Of a stretch of DNA of 64,000 nucleotides, positions 8,109 through 17,453 are shown in pieces; positions within the stretch are counted from its first letter, which is position 1; each line of letters starts with the position of its first letter. The stretch lies in assembly GCA_947444305.1 (NCBI GenBank), contig CANEZP010000019.1, positions 1-64,000 on the forward strand. The letters run 5' to 3'. The notes under the pieces were generated by a model. It made no database searches. It saw only the letters and a list, made by a program, of their open reading frames with translations, and was not told where the DNA came from. The stretch is from Pseudobdellovibrionaceae bacterium. Lineage in GTDB: Bacteria > Bdellovibrionota > Bdellovibrionia > Bdellovibrionales > UBA1609. The translations under genes were made by a program, and so were the position numbers.

Positions 8109-9503
8109 ATGAAGCGCTTACTGAGTCTCTCGTTACTGACTTATGCTTTGGTCCTCGCCGGCTGCGGCGTCGGCCTCGAAGACACTTCGGGCCGCAACGT
8201 CGACCGTGAAATCAAAAACGATAAGTTGCGCGCCGAATACGAAGCCGTGCGCGGAACCTACGAGGGCACCATTCGCCTCGGTAACGGGCCTAAACGTTTT
8301 CCCGTAAAATTATTTTTGTGGCTCGGCGAGATTCAAGAAGCGCCGTTGCCCGGCGATCTTAAGCCCGGCATTCGCGTGGTGTTGCGCGGCCGGCTTATGC
8401 AGCAAAATCTGATCGGCGACAGTGACAACTTGATCATGACCGGTCAGTACGATGCGCTGACCGGACGTCTGCGCCTTGATCCCGATTTGGAAGTTTCCAA
8501 AACGTCCACCGGCTGTCGCCTCGGTGGTCAAGATCCCATCACGATCGCCGGAAGTTTCGGCGGCGAAGTGGTCGCCGGCTCGATCTTGCGCAACGGCCAA
8601 GAGTGGGCGGTGCTCGACGATATGAAACGCATTTCGACCGAAAGCGGTTCGGGCGCGGCGCTGAGCGAAGAGCAAGAGTACCAACGCTTGCAAACGACTT
8701 ACGCGCCCGTCATCGGCATGTACAACGGCCAGCTCTCACGTCAAGTGTGCGGCGGCACCCGTCGCGAAAATTACGAAACGTGGCTTTATATCGAACGCGT
8801 GGCGGAAGGTACGGGCTTGAACAACGCCGCTTGCTACATTCCCCGACTGTCTTTGCGAACGCTTCGTCACTATGACGGTGAACTCGCGGACATCACGTAC
8901 CGTTCGATCAATCGCTTCAATCCCGATCGTCTTTTGCCACAATTTATCTCAGTCGACGCCAAAGCGAATTCAAAAGTCGACCTCGATTACAACGCAAACC
9001 GCCTGACCGGGTTGATCTCGACGACCGGCCGTTGGGGTAATTTCGAAGCCGCGCGCAAATCCGCTCAGGTCGTCGCACCCGAAGACGAGACGCTCTTGCT
9101 GCGTGAGCGGCGCGAGCGCACTTACTCCCAATTCACCGGACAATACCGCGGCACCAACAACGCCCACGAAGGTCCGGATTGGCCCGTGAAGCTGCAACTC
9201 TACGTGGACGAAAAAAATATCGACGGCGTACGCCAACCCATTTTGATGGGCCTTTACCGGCGGCCGGACTTTAGCGACGAAACCATCGGTGAACGTTTGA
9301 TGGAGGTCGACGTTTCCATCGACGGCTGCAAACCGGTTCTGGCGATGAAGTCGGACGCGCGCACTGGTGGTGGCAACGGCGGCGGCGGCATTCCGGGCGT
9401 AGGCCTCATGCGCTTCAACGCGACTTATACAAACGGCACGCTGGCCGGCGAACTCGTCGATCACCGTGGACCACAAGGTGTTTTAACAGTTAAAAAGAGA
9501 TAA
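8109..9503 (+). CDS. lipoprotein with three internal repeats, in adaptor position of RND operon
   Basis: The 464-residue protein has a lipoprotein signal (LTYALVLAGCG). Three similar segments can be seen: YEAVRGTYEGTIRLGNG (about 40), YAPVIGMYNGQLSRQ (about 205) and YSQFTGQYRGTNNAHEG (about 345), each followed by a strand-rich stretch containing a KLFLWL/WLYIE/KLQLYV-type motif. This suggests a triplicated beta domain. It has no obvious lipoyl, alpha-hairpin or HlyD-type motif, yet occupies the operon place where a periplasmic adaptor would be expected, 6 bases before the RND gene. Role unknown. Confidence 0.75.
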   Translation: MKRLLSLSLLTYALVLAGCGVGLEDTSGRNVDREIKNDKLRAEYEAVRGTYEGTIRLGNGPKRFPVKLFLWLGEIQEAPLPGDLKPGIRVVLRGRLMQQNLIGDSDNLIMTGQYDALTGRLRLDPDLEVSKTSTGCRLGGQDPITIAGSFGGEVVAGSILRNGQEWAVLDDMKRISTESGSGAALSEEQEYQRLQTTYAPVIGMYNGQLSRQVCGGTRRENYETWLYIERVAEGTGLNNAACYIPRLSLRTLRHYDGELADITYRSINRFNPDRLLPQFISVDAKANSKVDLDYNANRLTGLISTTGRWGNFEAARKSAQVVAPEDETLLLRERRERTYSQFTGQYRGTNNAHEGPDWPVKLQLYVDEKNIDGVRQPILMGLYRRPDFSDETIGERLMEVDVSIDGCKPVLAMKSDARTGGGNGGGGIPGVGLMRFNATYTNGTLAGELVDHRGPQGVLTVKKR

Positions 9504-9509
9504 ATAAAA

Positions 9510-12500
9510 ATGGATCTAGCCAGTCTTTCGATCAAGCGGCCTATCTTTATCAGCTGTATCGTCGTTCTGATCTTATTGATCGGCTACATCAGCATGACCA
9601 AACTCGCCGTCGACTTGTTTCCCGACGTCACCTTCCCCACCGTGGTCGTTAACGTCGAGTACCCCGGAGCCGGGGCCACCGAAGTTGAAACTTTGGTCGC
9701 CAAGATCCTCGAAGAAGAGTTGAGCGGCGTCGCCGGGATCGAAAAGCTGCGCTCGGTTTCCAAAGAAGGTATCGCGACCGTCATCGCCGAGTTCACCCTG
9801 GCGATCGATATTAAGTACGCCGAGCAACAAGTGCGGGACCGCGTGTCGGCCGCACGCCACCGGCTACCCGACGACATCGAAGAACCGACCATCCGCACCG
9901 TCGATCCCGCCGATCAACCGATCGCGATCGTGGCCGTATCCGCCGAAGGAAAATCTGCTTCGGAGCTCTTCGATATCGCCGATCAGACCGTTAAGGTGAA
10001 ATTAAGTCAGGTGAATCAGGTGGGCCTGGTCGAAATTCTAGGCGGCCGTAAGCGTGAGATTCAAGTTCAGCTCGACGCGAAGAAATTGCGCCAATATAAG
10101 ATTGCCGCGAGCGAAGTGACCGACGCCCTCGGCCGCTCGGGCGAGAACGTGCCCGCGGGTAAAACCAGCAACGCCAAGGCCGATACTTCTTACCGCACGG
10201 TCGGTGAATTCCGCGACATGAAATTGATCACGCCTACCGTAGTTCGTTTCGCGAACGATGAGCACGCGATCACGGTCGGAAATCTAGGCAAAGTGGTCGA
10301 TACGCTCGAAGACGAAAAAACCCGCACCTTTCTCGACGGCAAGCCGGCGCTGTTGCTTTACGTTTTCCGGCAGAGCGGCGCGAACACCATCGAAGTCGTC
10401 GACCGTTTGGGCGGTGCCATCGCCAAAGTGAACAAACAATTTTTAGACTCCGGTATTAAATCCGAAGCGAAGCTGGTGAAGGACGGCGCGAAGCGGATCC
10501 GCGCGAACGTGCACGACGTTTACGAATCGATCGGCATCGGCGTCGCCCTTACAATTCTAGTGGTTTACCTGTTCTTGGGCAGCTTTCGTTCGACGATGAT
10601 CACCGGTCTCGCCCTGCCCAACTCGCTGCTCGGCGCGTTTATCTTAATGCTGATCGCCGGTTTCTCGATCAATATTATGTCCTTGTTGGCGCTTAGCCTC
10701 GCGGTAGGTTTATTGATCGATGATGCGATCGTGGTGCGGGAGAATATTTTCCGTCACCTAGAAATGGGCAAGAGCGCCGAAGAAGCGGCGTTAGCCGGCA
10801 CGCGCGAGGTGAATTTGGCGGTCATCGCGACGACGCTCGCGATCTTAGCGGTCTTCGGGCCGATCGGTTTCTTACAAGGGGTGACCGGTCAGTTCTTTAA
10901 AGAATTCGGTCTGACGATCTGTTTCGCGATGTTGATCAGTTTGTTCGATGCCTTGACGATCGCGCCGATGCTCTCCGCTTACTTCGCGGGCTCGATGCAC
11001 CCGAAAGAGCCGACCACTTTAGTGGGCCGCTGGAATAAGAAACTCCTGAAAGGTTTCGATCGCTTTCAAACCGGACTCGAGAACAAATACGAACACGCTT
11101 TGCACTGGACGCTCCGGTACCCGAAGACGATCATCGTGGCGAACGTATTCTTATTCGCCTTAAGCATCTTTTGCCTTCGCTACGTTCCGAAAACATTCAT
11201 TCCCGCCGCGGACAACGGCGAATTCTTGGTCGGTTTAGATTTACCGCCCGGCGCTTCGCTCGACCGCATGGCCGAAGTCGGCGCGGAAATTGACGCGAGA
11301 CTAAGGAAGATGCCCGAGATCGAACGTACCCTGCTCACCATCGGTAACCGCGACGGTGAACCGAACTACGCGGAAATCTCCGTCGACCTAAAAGAAAAAG
11401 GCAAAGAACGTTCAAGCTCGACGAGCGAAGTAAAGGACATGGTCCGCCAGAACATCAAAGATTTCGCTTACGCAAATCCTTCGGTCAAAGACGGCGATGC
11501 GACCGGCGGCGGTCAGCGCCAGTTTAACTTGAACATCTCGGGCCAAGATATGAAAGAGCTCGAAGCTTACTCTTCCAAACTGCTTGCGCGTTTGAAGTCA
11601 CACCCGGCGCTCACCGATGCGGACACAAGCTTTCGTGCGGGTAAACCGGAGTTTCAGTTTAACATCGATCCCGAGATCGCGCGCGAGGCGGGTTTAAGTC
11701 CCCGCACCGTCGGTCTCGAGCTTCGTAACTTGGTCGAAGGCGTCGTCGGCGCGCCGTTCCGCACCGCCGATTTGGAGTACGACATTCGGGTACGTTTACA
11801 AGAAGACCAGCGGGATCTTAAAAAGATTTGGAAAGACGTGATGGTCCCGAACATCAATAAAACGATGGTGCCGCTCGGGCTCGTCGCCGAGATTTCGCCG
11901 TCGAACAGTCCGGCGAACATTCAGCGCGAGAACCGTTCACGCACGATTCAAATTTCCGCCGACATCGCGCCGAAGGGCCCGGGTCTCGGCGGCGCGATGG
12001 CCGACATCCCCGTCATCATGGCGAACGAATTGCCCTTGCCCCCGGGCATGTCTTATTCATTTTACGGGCAGGCCGAACGCTTCAAAGAACTCATGGGCAA
12101 CATGATGGTCGCGATGGGTTTGGGCATTCTGTTCATCTACTTCGTCTTGGCTTCGCTCTACGAATCGGTCGTAACGCCGTTCGCGATCATGATCGTCATG
12201 CCGTTGGCGGCGATCGGCGCGTTTTTCGGTTTGCTCGTTACGCAAAAGACGCTCGATTTATATTCGATGATCGGCTGCGTGATGCTGCTCGGTCTCGCGG
12301 CTAAGAACTCGATCCTGTTGGTTGATTACACCAAGCAGTTGATGGAAGAGGGCATGCCCCGCACGCAAGCGATCATCCAGTCGTGTAAAACGCGTCTGCG
12401 CCCGATCATCATGACGAGCTTGGCGCTGATCGCGGGGATGGTGCCCGTCGCGATCGGTTTGAACGAAGCTTCGTCGCAACGGACTTCGCTCGGCGCAGCC

Positions 12501-12788
12501 GTCATCGGCGGCGTCATCAGTTCGACTTTGTTGACATTGATTTTGGTACCGGCCGCGTTCATTTACATCGATCGCTTCCGCGTGTGGAGCGAAGAGATGT
12601 TCCGCGTCTACGTGCAAGGCCGTCCGCCGCAAGCCGCGGGTGTTGGGGTTAGCGTCGCCTCGGGAGCGGGCCTCGGGCCCGCGCAAGTGGTTTGGACCCC
12701 GACGCCCGACATGCAAGAACGTGACGGTCATGCGGATCGCCAAGGTCCCGGCCACGCCCGCCGGCCCGAGCCGCCGGCGCATCCGTAA
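9510..12788 (+). CDS. RND-family efflux transporter, HAE1/AcrB type
   Basis: The 1092-residue inner-membrane pump has the RND layout: an N-terminal segment (SIKRPIFISCIVVLILLIGYISM), a first periplasmic domain, five or six membrane helices, a second periplasmic domain and the remaining helices. The proton-relay acids are present in GLLIDDAIVVREN (D404, D405), and the partner lysine in AAKNSILLVDYTK (K932). The last 60 residues form a Pro/Gly-rich tail that is not typical. HAE1 pumps normally need a membrane-fusion protein; none is encoded in this operon. Substrate cannot be predicted. Confidence 0.93.
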   Translation: MDLASLSIKRPIFISCIVVLILLIGYISMTKLAVDLFPDVTFPTVVVNVEYPGAGATEVETLVAKILEEELSGVAGIEKLRSVSKEGIATVIAEFTLAIDIKYAEQQVRDRVSAARHRLPDDIEEPTIRTVDPADQPIAIVAVSAEGKSASELFDIADQTVKVKLSQVNQVGLVEILGGRKREIQVQLDAKKLRQYKIAASEVTDALGRSGENVPAGKTSNAKADTSYRTVGEFRDMKLITPTVVRFANDEHAITVGNLGKVVDTLEDEKTRTFLDGKPALLLYVFRQSGANTIEVVDRLGGAIAKVNKQFLDSGIKSEAKLVKDGAKRIRANVHDVYESIGIGVALTILVVYLFLGSFRSTMITGLALPNSLLGAFILMLIAGFSINIMSLLALSLAVGLLIDDAIVVRENIFRHLEMGKSAEEAALAGTREVNLAVIATTLAILAVFGPIGFLQGVTGQFFKEFGLTICFAMLISLFDALTIAPMLSAYFAGSMHPKEPTTLVGRWNKKLLKGFDRFQTGLENKYEHALHWTLRYPKTIIVANVFLFALSIFCLRYVPKTFIPAADNGEFLVGLDLPPGASLDRMAEVGAEIDARLRKMPEIERTLLTIGNRDGEPNYAEISVDLKEKGKERSSSTSEVKDMVRQNIKDFAYANPSVKDGDATGGGQRQFNLNISGQDMKELEAYSSKLLARLKSHPALTDADTSFRAGKPEFQFNIDPEIAREAGLSPRTVGLELRNLVEGVVGAPFRTADLEYDIRVRLQEDQRDLKKIWKDVMVPNINKTMVPLGLVAEISPSNSPANIQRENRSRTIQISADIAPKGPGLGGAMADIPVIMANELPLPPGMSYSFYGQAERFKELMGNMMVAMGLGILFIYFVLASLYESVVTPFAIMIVMPLAAIGAFFGLLVTQKTLDLYSMIGCVMLLGLAAKNSILLVDYTKQLMEEGMPRTQAIIQSCKTRLRPIIMTSLALIAGMVPVAIGLNEASSQRTSLGAAVIGGVISSTLLTLILVPAAFIYIDRFRVWSEEMFRVYVQGRPPQAAGVGVSVASGAGLGPAQVVWTPTPDMQERDGHADRQGPGHARRPEPPAHP

Positions 12789-12802
12789 TTATAGGTGGGC
12801 GG

Positions 12803-13465
12803 TTATTCGATGGTCTTGATGAAAGCGTCGGCTTGGTTGATCGAGCGGTTCATGTCTTTGATCAAGCCTTGGATGTCGTTCTCGATGCGGGTGTTCTCGG
12901 TTTTCAGTTGCGCGATCGATTGCGCGTTTAAATTGTGCTTAAGGTAAAGCACGTGATCGTTCAGCCGGGTTAAAACGGGATTCATCTTGTTTTCCGAAGC
13001 CATCAAATTTTTATTCAGCTCGTTGAAGCTGGCCTTGGTCGCCTGCAGTTTCGAGCGGCTCTTACTTTTGAACTCGGCCGTCTGGATATCGTCGATCTCG
13101 CGCTCCCACTCATTGAACAGATCACGCGCGACGGTCTCCATCTTTTCGCGCGCCGCTTTGACTTCGCCCGCCTTTTCTTTCGACTCGTCGAACGAGGACT
13201 TTACCTCGCGGTATTGTTTCTCGAGTTTGCCGCCGTCGAGGCCGTACATCTTTTGTAATTTATCGAGTGAATCGGTGAAGGCCTCACCGGCTTCTTTTTG
13301 CTCTTCGCGCGTGTCGTTGATTCTTCGCTTTAAAAGATCGCGCTTTTGCACGCCGACCATTTCGTAGGCGGAGTAGCCGGCGTTACGAACGGCTTTCTTG
13401 ACCGGGTTTTCGCAACCGGTGAAAAATGCCACGGTGACGCTTGCGATGAGGATAGGTTTGAACAT
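12803..13465 (-). CDS. DUF2959-family lipoprotein
   Basis: The 220-residue protein has a short lipoprotein signal (TVAFFTGCEN) and then an almost wholly helical, coiled-coil-rich body (KRRINDTREEQKEAGEAFTDSLDKLQKMY..., MSENKMNPVLTRLNDHVLYLKHNLNAQSIAQL-like). This matches the DUF2959 family of bacterial lipoproteins, whose function is not established. It converges on the RND gene with 14 bases between stops. A GGAGGTC site precedes ATG 13465. Confidence 0.82.
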   Translation of the reverse strand: MFKPILIASVTVAFFTGCENPVKKAVRNAGYSAYEMVGVQKRDLLKRRINDTREEQKEAGEAFTDSLDKLQKMYGLDGGKLEKQYREVKSSFDESKEKAGEVKAAREKMETVARDLFNEWEREIDDIQTAEFKSKSRSKLQATKASFNELNKNLMASENKMNPVLTRLNDHVLYLKHNLNAQSIAQLKTENTRIENDIQGLIKDMNRSINQADAFIKTIE

Positions 13466-13532
13466 TTAAGACCTCCAGGCACGGTGGCCTTGTTTGATAT
13501 CACAATTGCACGGAATTGCACAGAACGGGCCA

Positions 13533-13973
13533 CTAGCGCCGTTGAATCAATTGATCCAATTTGCCTAAGAAGTTGGAGCGGTCTTTTTTCTCCATCGGCG
13601 CGGGGCCGCCGCGCAACTCCCCCATCTGCCGCAATTTTTCGCTCAGTTCGCGGTTGGCCACGGCATTACCGATGTTGTCTTCCGTCCACTCGGCACCCTT
13701 CGGGCTAAGCGCGAAGACCTTCTTTTCGACCAAACGCGCCGCTAGCAAAATGTCCGAGGTGACGACGATATCTTTAGCTAAGGCGTTTTCGACGATCCAA
13801 TCGTCGGCCGCATCGAAACCGCCCGAGACGGTTTGCATTTCAATGTTCTCTTCGAAGGGAATATTTAGCGGCTTATTGGCCACGACGAAAACGTGCAGTT
13901 TATAACGGCCCGCCACTTTGTACACTTCGTCTTTGACGGGGCAGCCGTCGGCGTCGATGAATATACGTTTCAT
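13533..13973 (-). CDS. YaiI/YqxD (DUF188) family protein
   Basis: The 146-residue protein shows the family start [21 protein letters not shown], the [32 protein letters not shown] core and [20 protein letters not shown] near the end. The acidic residues arranged like those of a PIN-fold nuclease have led to the suggestion of nuclease activity in this family, but no function is firmly assigned. Monocistronic or co-transcribed with the upstream coiled-coil gene (24 bases apart). Confidence 0.9.
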   Translation of the reverse strand: MKRIFIDADGCPVKDEVYKVAGRYKLHVFVVANKPLNIPFEENIEMQTVSGGFDAADDWIVENALAKDIVVTSDILLAARLVEKKVFALSPKGAEWTEDNIGNAVANRELSEKLRQMGELRGGPAPMEKKDRSNFLGKLDQLIQRR

Positions 13974-13997
13974 CGGCGCAGCTTACTTCGGTGAATT

Positions 13998-15080
13998 CTA
14001 TTTTTCAATACGCGGAAAAATGACCTTTTTCACGAGCGTCGTCGAACGATTATTCGGATCCTCGCTAATCACTTTGGTCACGCGGGGCGGACCCATCGTC
14101 GCGGGGCTCGGCGCGGTGTGCGTCTGCGCTTCGAAAATGGGACCGGCGGGCCCGGGGCCGAACGAAAATCCACCACTGGATTGTACCGACGGTTTGTCGG
14201 CCAGTCTGTCGGCTTGAGTTTCCGTTTGCCGCTCGATCTGCTTGTCGACCACTTGCGAACGTAAAAGATCCTCGGCCGTGGAAACGAGTTTATCGCGAAG
14301 CGTTTGCGCCGTAGCCTTCATCGTCATGACGGCGGGTTGCATGTGCTGCACGCCCGAGGACATCGAAGCCTTCAACGTATCGGCGACTTTGTTATCGAGA
14401 AATGTGGACGGCGGATTCTGCGCTTGTTCGCGCGCGGTTTGAACCGCGGCCTTGAAATTGTCGTTGATGCTCGTCATGTTGTCGATATCGGGTGACGGAC
14501 GCTCGCCACCCGCCCCGACGAAATCCATGTTCGCGATACCGAAGTGATTTTGATCTTCAACCGGGCGGTTGACCCATTCGGGCAGCGATTCTTCGTCGAA
14601 CATCAATTGCTCACGGTTGAACTTAGCGATGAGCTCAACTTGCTCGCGCGGCAAGTTGCTGCTCGCGGCGATTTCGTCGACGCTCAAGCCGCTGTTGGCC
14701 ATGCGCGCGGCCTTGACGTACTCGACCGTACGTTGGCGTTCCAGAATTTCTTGATGCGGAATTTTATCCTGGAAAATTTCGGCGACTTCCATGCTCTTGT
14801 TCATGGAGTGATCGATCTTTAAAACCTGAGCTTCGGCTTCGAGAATCTTATTTTGCAGCATGCGGTTCTTTTGATCGAGCAAACCGGTCAAAGTTTTCAC
14901 CTGGGAATCGGTTCGGTCGGACAAGTCTTCGAGCACGGTGATCTTAGTTTGCAGGAGTTGAAGACCGCGCGAAAGACGCGGATCATCCTGCGGCGGGCGG
15001 CGCAGGCGCATCCACAACGCGGCAAAGCTGGCGACGGCCAGAAGATTGAAAATGATTTGGAATAAGGTCCAGATCGACAC
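13998..15080 (-). CDS. membrane-anchored coiled-coil protein with HTH-like segment (DUF2802/DUF6115-like)
   Basis: One N-terminal membrane helix (IWTLFQIIFNLLAVASFAALWM) is followed by a coiled coil (QLLQTKITVLEDLSDRTDSQVKTLTGLLDQKN), then a helix-turn-helix-like segment (ANSGLSVDEIAASSNLPREQVELIAKF) resembling DUF2802/DUF6115 proteins that often accompany flagellar genes, and a long low-complexity C-terminal half. The start was moved to GTG 15080 because GGGGG lies just upstream; the track start adds ten unlikely residues. Product 360 residues. The function is unknown. Confidence 0.65.
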   Translation of the reverse strand: MSIWTLFQIIFNLLAVASFAALWMRLRRPPQDDPRLSRGLQLLQTKITVLEDLSDRTDSQVKTLTGLLDQKNRMLQNKILEAEAQVLKIDHSMNKSMEVAEIFQDKIPHQEILERQRTVEYVKAARMANSGLSVDEIAASSNLPREQVELIAKFNREQLMFDEESLPEWVNRPVEDQNHFGIANMDFVGAGGERPSPDIDNMTSINDNFKAAVQTAREQAQNPPSTFLDNKVADTLKASMSSGVQHMQPAVMTMKATAQTLRDKLVSTAEDLLRSQVVDKQIERQTETQADRLADKPSVQSSGGFSFGPGPAGPIFEAQTHTAPSPATMGPPRVTKVISEDPNNRSTTLVKKVIFPRIEK

Positions 15081-15184
15081 GCGTATACCCCCAAGGCAAA
15101 CGGCTCGCAATCCGGCGGACCGTCTTTTTACATTTTAGGAGTTAAGGCGTGGATGCACAAGATAGGCGAAGGTCGGGGCTAGCC

Positions 15185-15202
15185 GGCCCGCTCGCGCGGG
15201 CC
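15185..15202 (-). terminator. GC-rich hairpin after aspartate aminotransferase gene
   Basis: GGCCCGC and GCGGGCC form a 7-bp perfect stem with a 4-base loop, 7 bases after the aminotransferase stop on the minus strand. There is no T-run after it, so it is either a weak terminator or simply a 3' stabilising hairpin. Confidence 0.4.
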
Positions 15203-15208
15203 CGATCA

Positions 15209-16411
15209 TTAAGCGTCGAGCGAATCCGTGAACATGCGAATACGTTTAACCGCTTCGGTCAAATCACGTTCGTGAACGGCGAAACTCAAACGCAAATATC
15301 CGCCTAAGCCGCTCTCACCGCCGGGGACGGCCGCGACGTATTGATCTTCGAGGAGCGCGGCCGCGACGTCACCGCAGGTGCTAAGCTTCTTACCGCGCCA
15401 GGTTTTGCCGACGATACCGCGAATATCGGCCCAGACGTAAAACGCACCTTGCGGATAACCGGACCTCCATCCAGGTACGGTGTTCAGCGCTTCGACGAAA
15501 AGATCCCTGCGTGATTGCAACACTTTGATGTGCCCGGCGATTTCCTCGCCGCATTTTTGTAAACCCGCGAGCGTCGCGATTTGCGTGAACGGCGAAGCGC
15601 AGCTTACGGTTTGCGATTGGTAATTCGACATCGCCTTGATCACTTTTTCGGGACCAAGGGCCCAACCCAAACGCCAACCCGTCATCGAGTAGGTTTTCGA
15701 AGCACTGTTGATCAAGATCATGCGGCTTTTTAATTCGGGCGCGACGTGCAGCAAATGCGGAGCGACCGATTCGCCGGTGAACACGAGTTGATTGTAGATG
15801 TCATCGCTAAGGACGATGATTTGCGGGTACTTTTTCAACATGACGGCGATGTCTTCGAGCTCTTGGCGCGTGTACATCTGGCCCGTGGGATTGTTGGGCG
15901 AATTCAAAAGCAGAATCTTCGTCTTGGGCGTAATTAACTTTTCAATTTGGTGCGCGTGCGCTTTGTAGCCCGTAAGCTCATCGGACTTGACGATAACGGG
16001 AACGCCGTCGACCAGTTCAACCATCGTGGGATAGCTGACCCAGTAGGGCGCGGGAATCAGCACTTCGTCACCCGGATCAACCAATACCGCCAATGCGGCA
16101 AATAAAATAAATTTAGCGCCGGTACTGACCGTCACTTCATTAGGCGAGTATTCGACGTTTAACAATTCGCGCGTTTGGTGCGCGATGGCCGTGCGCAACG
16201 CCGGCGTTCCGTTAGAAGGCCCGTATTTTGTTTGGCCGGCTTGAATGGCTTGGATCCCGGCTTCTTTAATGGTGGGCGGCGTATCCCAATCGGGTTCGCC
16301 GACGGAAAGCGAAATGACCTTATGACCTTGCGCGAGGAGCTCTTTCGCTTTGGCGGCGATGGTCAAGGTGGCGGAGGGTTTGAGAGCGAGGGCTTTCTTG
16401 GACAGCATCAT
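15209..16411 (-). CDS. aspC: pyridoxal-phosphate aspartate/aromatic aminotransferase (class I)
   Basis: The 400-residue protein is a fold-type I aminotransferase of the AspB/AatA type, interconverting aspartate and oxaloacetate with glutamate and 2-oxoglutarate. Seen: SVGEPDWDTPPTIKEA near the start, LNSPNNPTGQMYTRQEL, the PLP-lysine motif INSASKTYSMTGWRLGWALGP and the C-terminal Arg-containing LRLSFAV. The start overlaps the coaD stop by 4 bases; a second ATG one codon later (16408) has better spacing from AAGGGA. Exact substrate preference cannot be read from sequence. Confidence 0.92.
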   Translation of the reverse strand: MMLSKKALALKPSATLTIAAKAKELLAQGHKVISLSVGEPDWDTPPTIKEAGIQAIQAGQTKYGPSNGTPALRTAIAHQTRELLNVEYSPNEVTVSTGAKFILFAALAVLVDPGDEVLIPAPYWVSYPTMVELVDGVPVIVKSDELTGYKAHAHQIEKLITPKTKILLLNSPNNPTGQMYTRQELEDIAVMLKKYPQIIVLSDDIYNQLVFTGESVAPHLLHVAPELKSRMILINSASKTYSMTGWRLGWALGPEKVIKAMSNYQSQTVSCASPFTQIATLAGLQKCGEEIAGHIKVLQSRRDLFVEALNTVPGWRSGYPQGAFYVWADIRGIVGKTWRGKKLSTCGDVAAALLEDQYVAAVPGGESGLGGYLRLSFAVHERDLTEAVKRIRMFTDSLDA

Positions 16412-16893
16412 GTTCCCTTTTTGGATTGAATATGTTTACGGAGTGCTTGCGCGACGTTCGGCGGCACGAGGTTGGAGAGGTCGCCGTCGTGATGCGCAAC
16501 TTCCTTCACCATGTGCGAAGCCACGAAAGAATATTCGGGCCGCGTGAAGACGATCATGGTCTCGATTTTTTCTTTTAATTTTTTGTTCATGTTGAACATG
16601 GCAAATTCGTATTCGAAGTCGGAGATGGCGCGTAGCCCGCGCACGATCACTTGCGCACCGATTTTTTCGGCGTAATCGGTGATCAGCCCATCGCACATCG
16701 AGATTTTCACGCCCGCGGGTAAATTATCGCGAATAAGTTGCTCACGTTCGGCTAGTGAAAACATATAGTGTTTACGCTGAGAATTTGCGACGACCACTTC
16801 GAGCTCGCCGAAGAGCGGCTGAATGCGGCGGATAATGTCTATGTGTCCGAGGGTGATGGGATCGAAACTACCTGGGTATATCGCCTTGATCAT
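16408..16893 (-). CDS. coaD: phosphopantetheine adenylyltransferase
   Basis: CoaD makes dephospho-CoA from 4'-phosphopantetheine and ATP. The 161-residue sequence begins IKAIYPGSFDPITLGHIDIIRR (the nucleotidyltransferase TxGH motif), and contains VRGLRAISDFEYEFAMFNMNKKL and EYSFVASHMVKEVAHHDGDLSNLVPP, all diagnostic. It overlaps the end of rsmD by 26 bases, the common rsmD-coaD pairing. Confidence 0.97.
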   Translation of the reverse strand: MIKAIYPGSFDPITLGHIDIIRRIQPLFGELEVVVANSQRKHYMFSLAEREQLIRDNLPAGVKISMCDGLITDYAEKIGAQVIVRGLRAISDFEYEFAMFNMNKKLKEKIETMIVFTRPEYSFVASHMVKEVAHHDGDLSNLVPPNVAQALRKHIQSKKGT

Positions 16894-17446
16894 GGATTGC
16901 TATCGCTTTCTCGAAGAAGTTCAGGTGTTTATCACCAAACACCCGACGGTCCAAGCGATTTAAGCCCGGGTAAATCTCGTCCATGCGCTCTTTCGAACTC
17001 GTTTCGACGACGTACGTAAACGCCGGTCCCAACACGGAACTTTTACCCATTTTCACACATAATTCGTGCCCGTAGCTTTGCGTAAACGGGGGATCGGCGA
17101 TGATCAAATCGTAAGGAGCTCCCTCGTAAGACTCGAGATATTTAAAGACGTCGACGGGATGGATTTTGTAATCCTCGGTCACCTTCAACGTCGCCATGTT
17201 CTTTTTTATAATCTCTAGGCTTTTGCGGTGATTTTCGACGAGATCGACGTGCGCCGCGCCCCGGGACAAGCATTCGATGGCCAAGTTACCCGTGCCCGAA
17301 AAAAGATCGAGGATGCGGGCGCCGTCGACTTGGCCCATGAGTTTATTAAACAAGGTCTCTTTGACCCGGTCGGTAGTGGGCCGAATATTGTCGGCCTGGA
17401 AGCTCACCAACTGGCGGCCCTTGTATTTTCCGGAAATGATTCTCAT
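16868..17446 (-). CDS. rsmD: 16S rRNA (guanine966-N2)-methyltransferase RsmD
   Basis: The 192-residue protein has MRIISGKYKGRQL at the start, TDRVKETLFNKL, the SAM-binding ILDLFSGTGNLAIECLSRGA and the catalytic DLIIADPPF motif. RsmD methylates G966 of 16S rRNA in the 30S head. It overlaps coaD by 26 bases and follows the PilZ-like gene by 7 bases, so all five genes from the kinase to the aminotransferase may form one transcript. Confidence 0.95.
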   Translation of the reverse strand: MRIISGKYKGRQLVSFQADNIRPTTDRVKETLFNKLMGQVDGARILDLFSGTGNLAIECLSRGAAHVDLVENHRKSLEIIKKNMATLKVTEDYKIHPVDVFKYLESYEGAPYDLIIADPPFTQSYGHELCVKMGKSSVLGPAFTYVVETSSKERMDEIYPGLNRLDRRVFGDKHLNFFEKAIAIHDQGDIPR

Positions 17447-17453
17447 CTAGATC

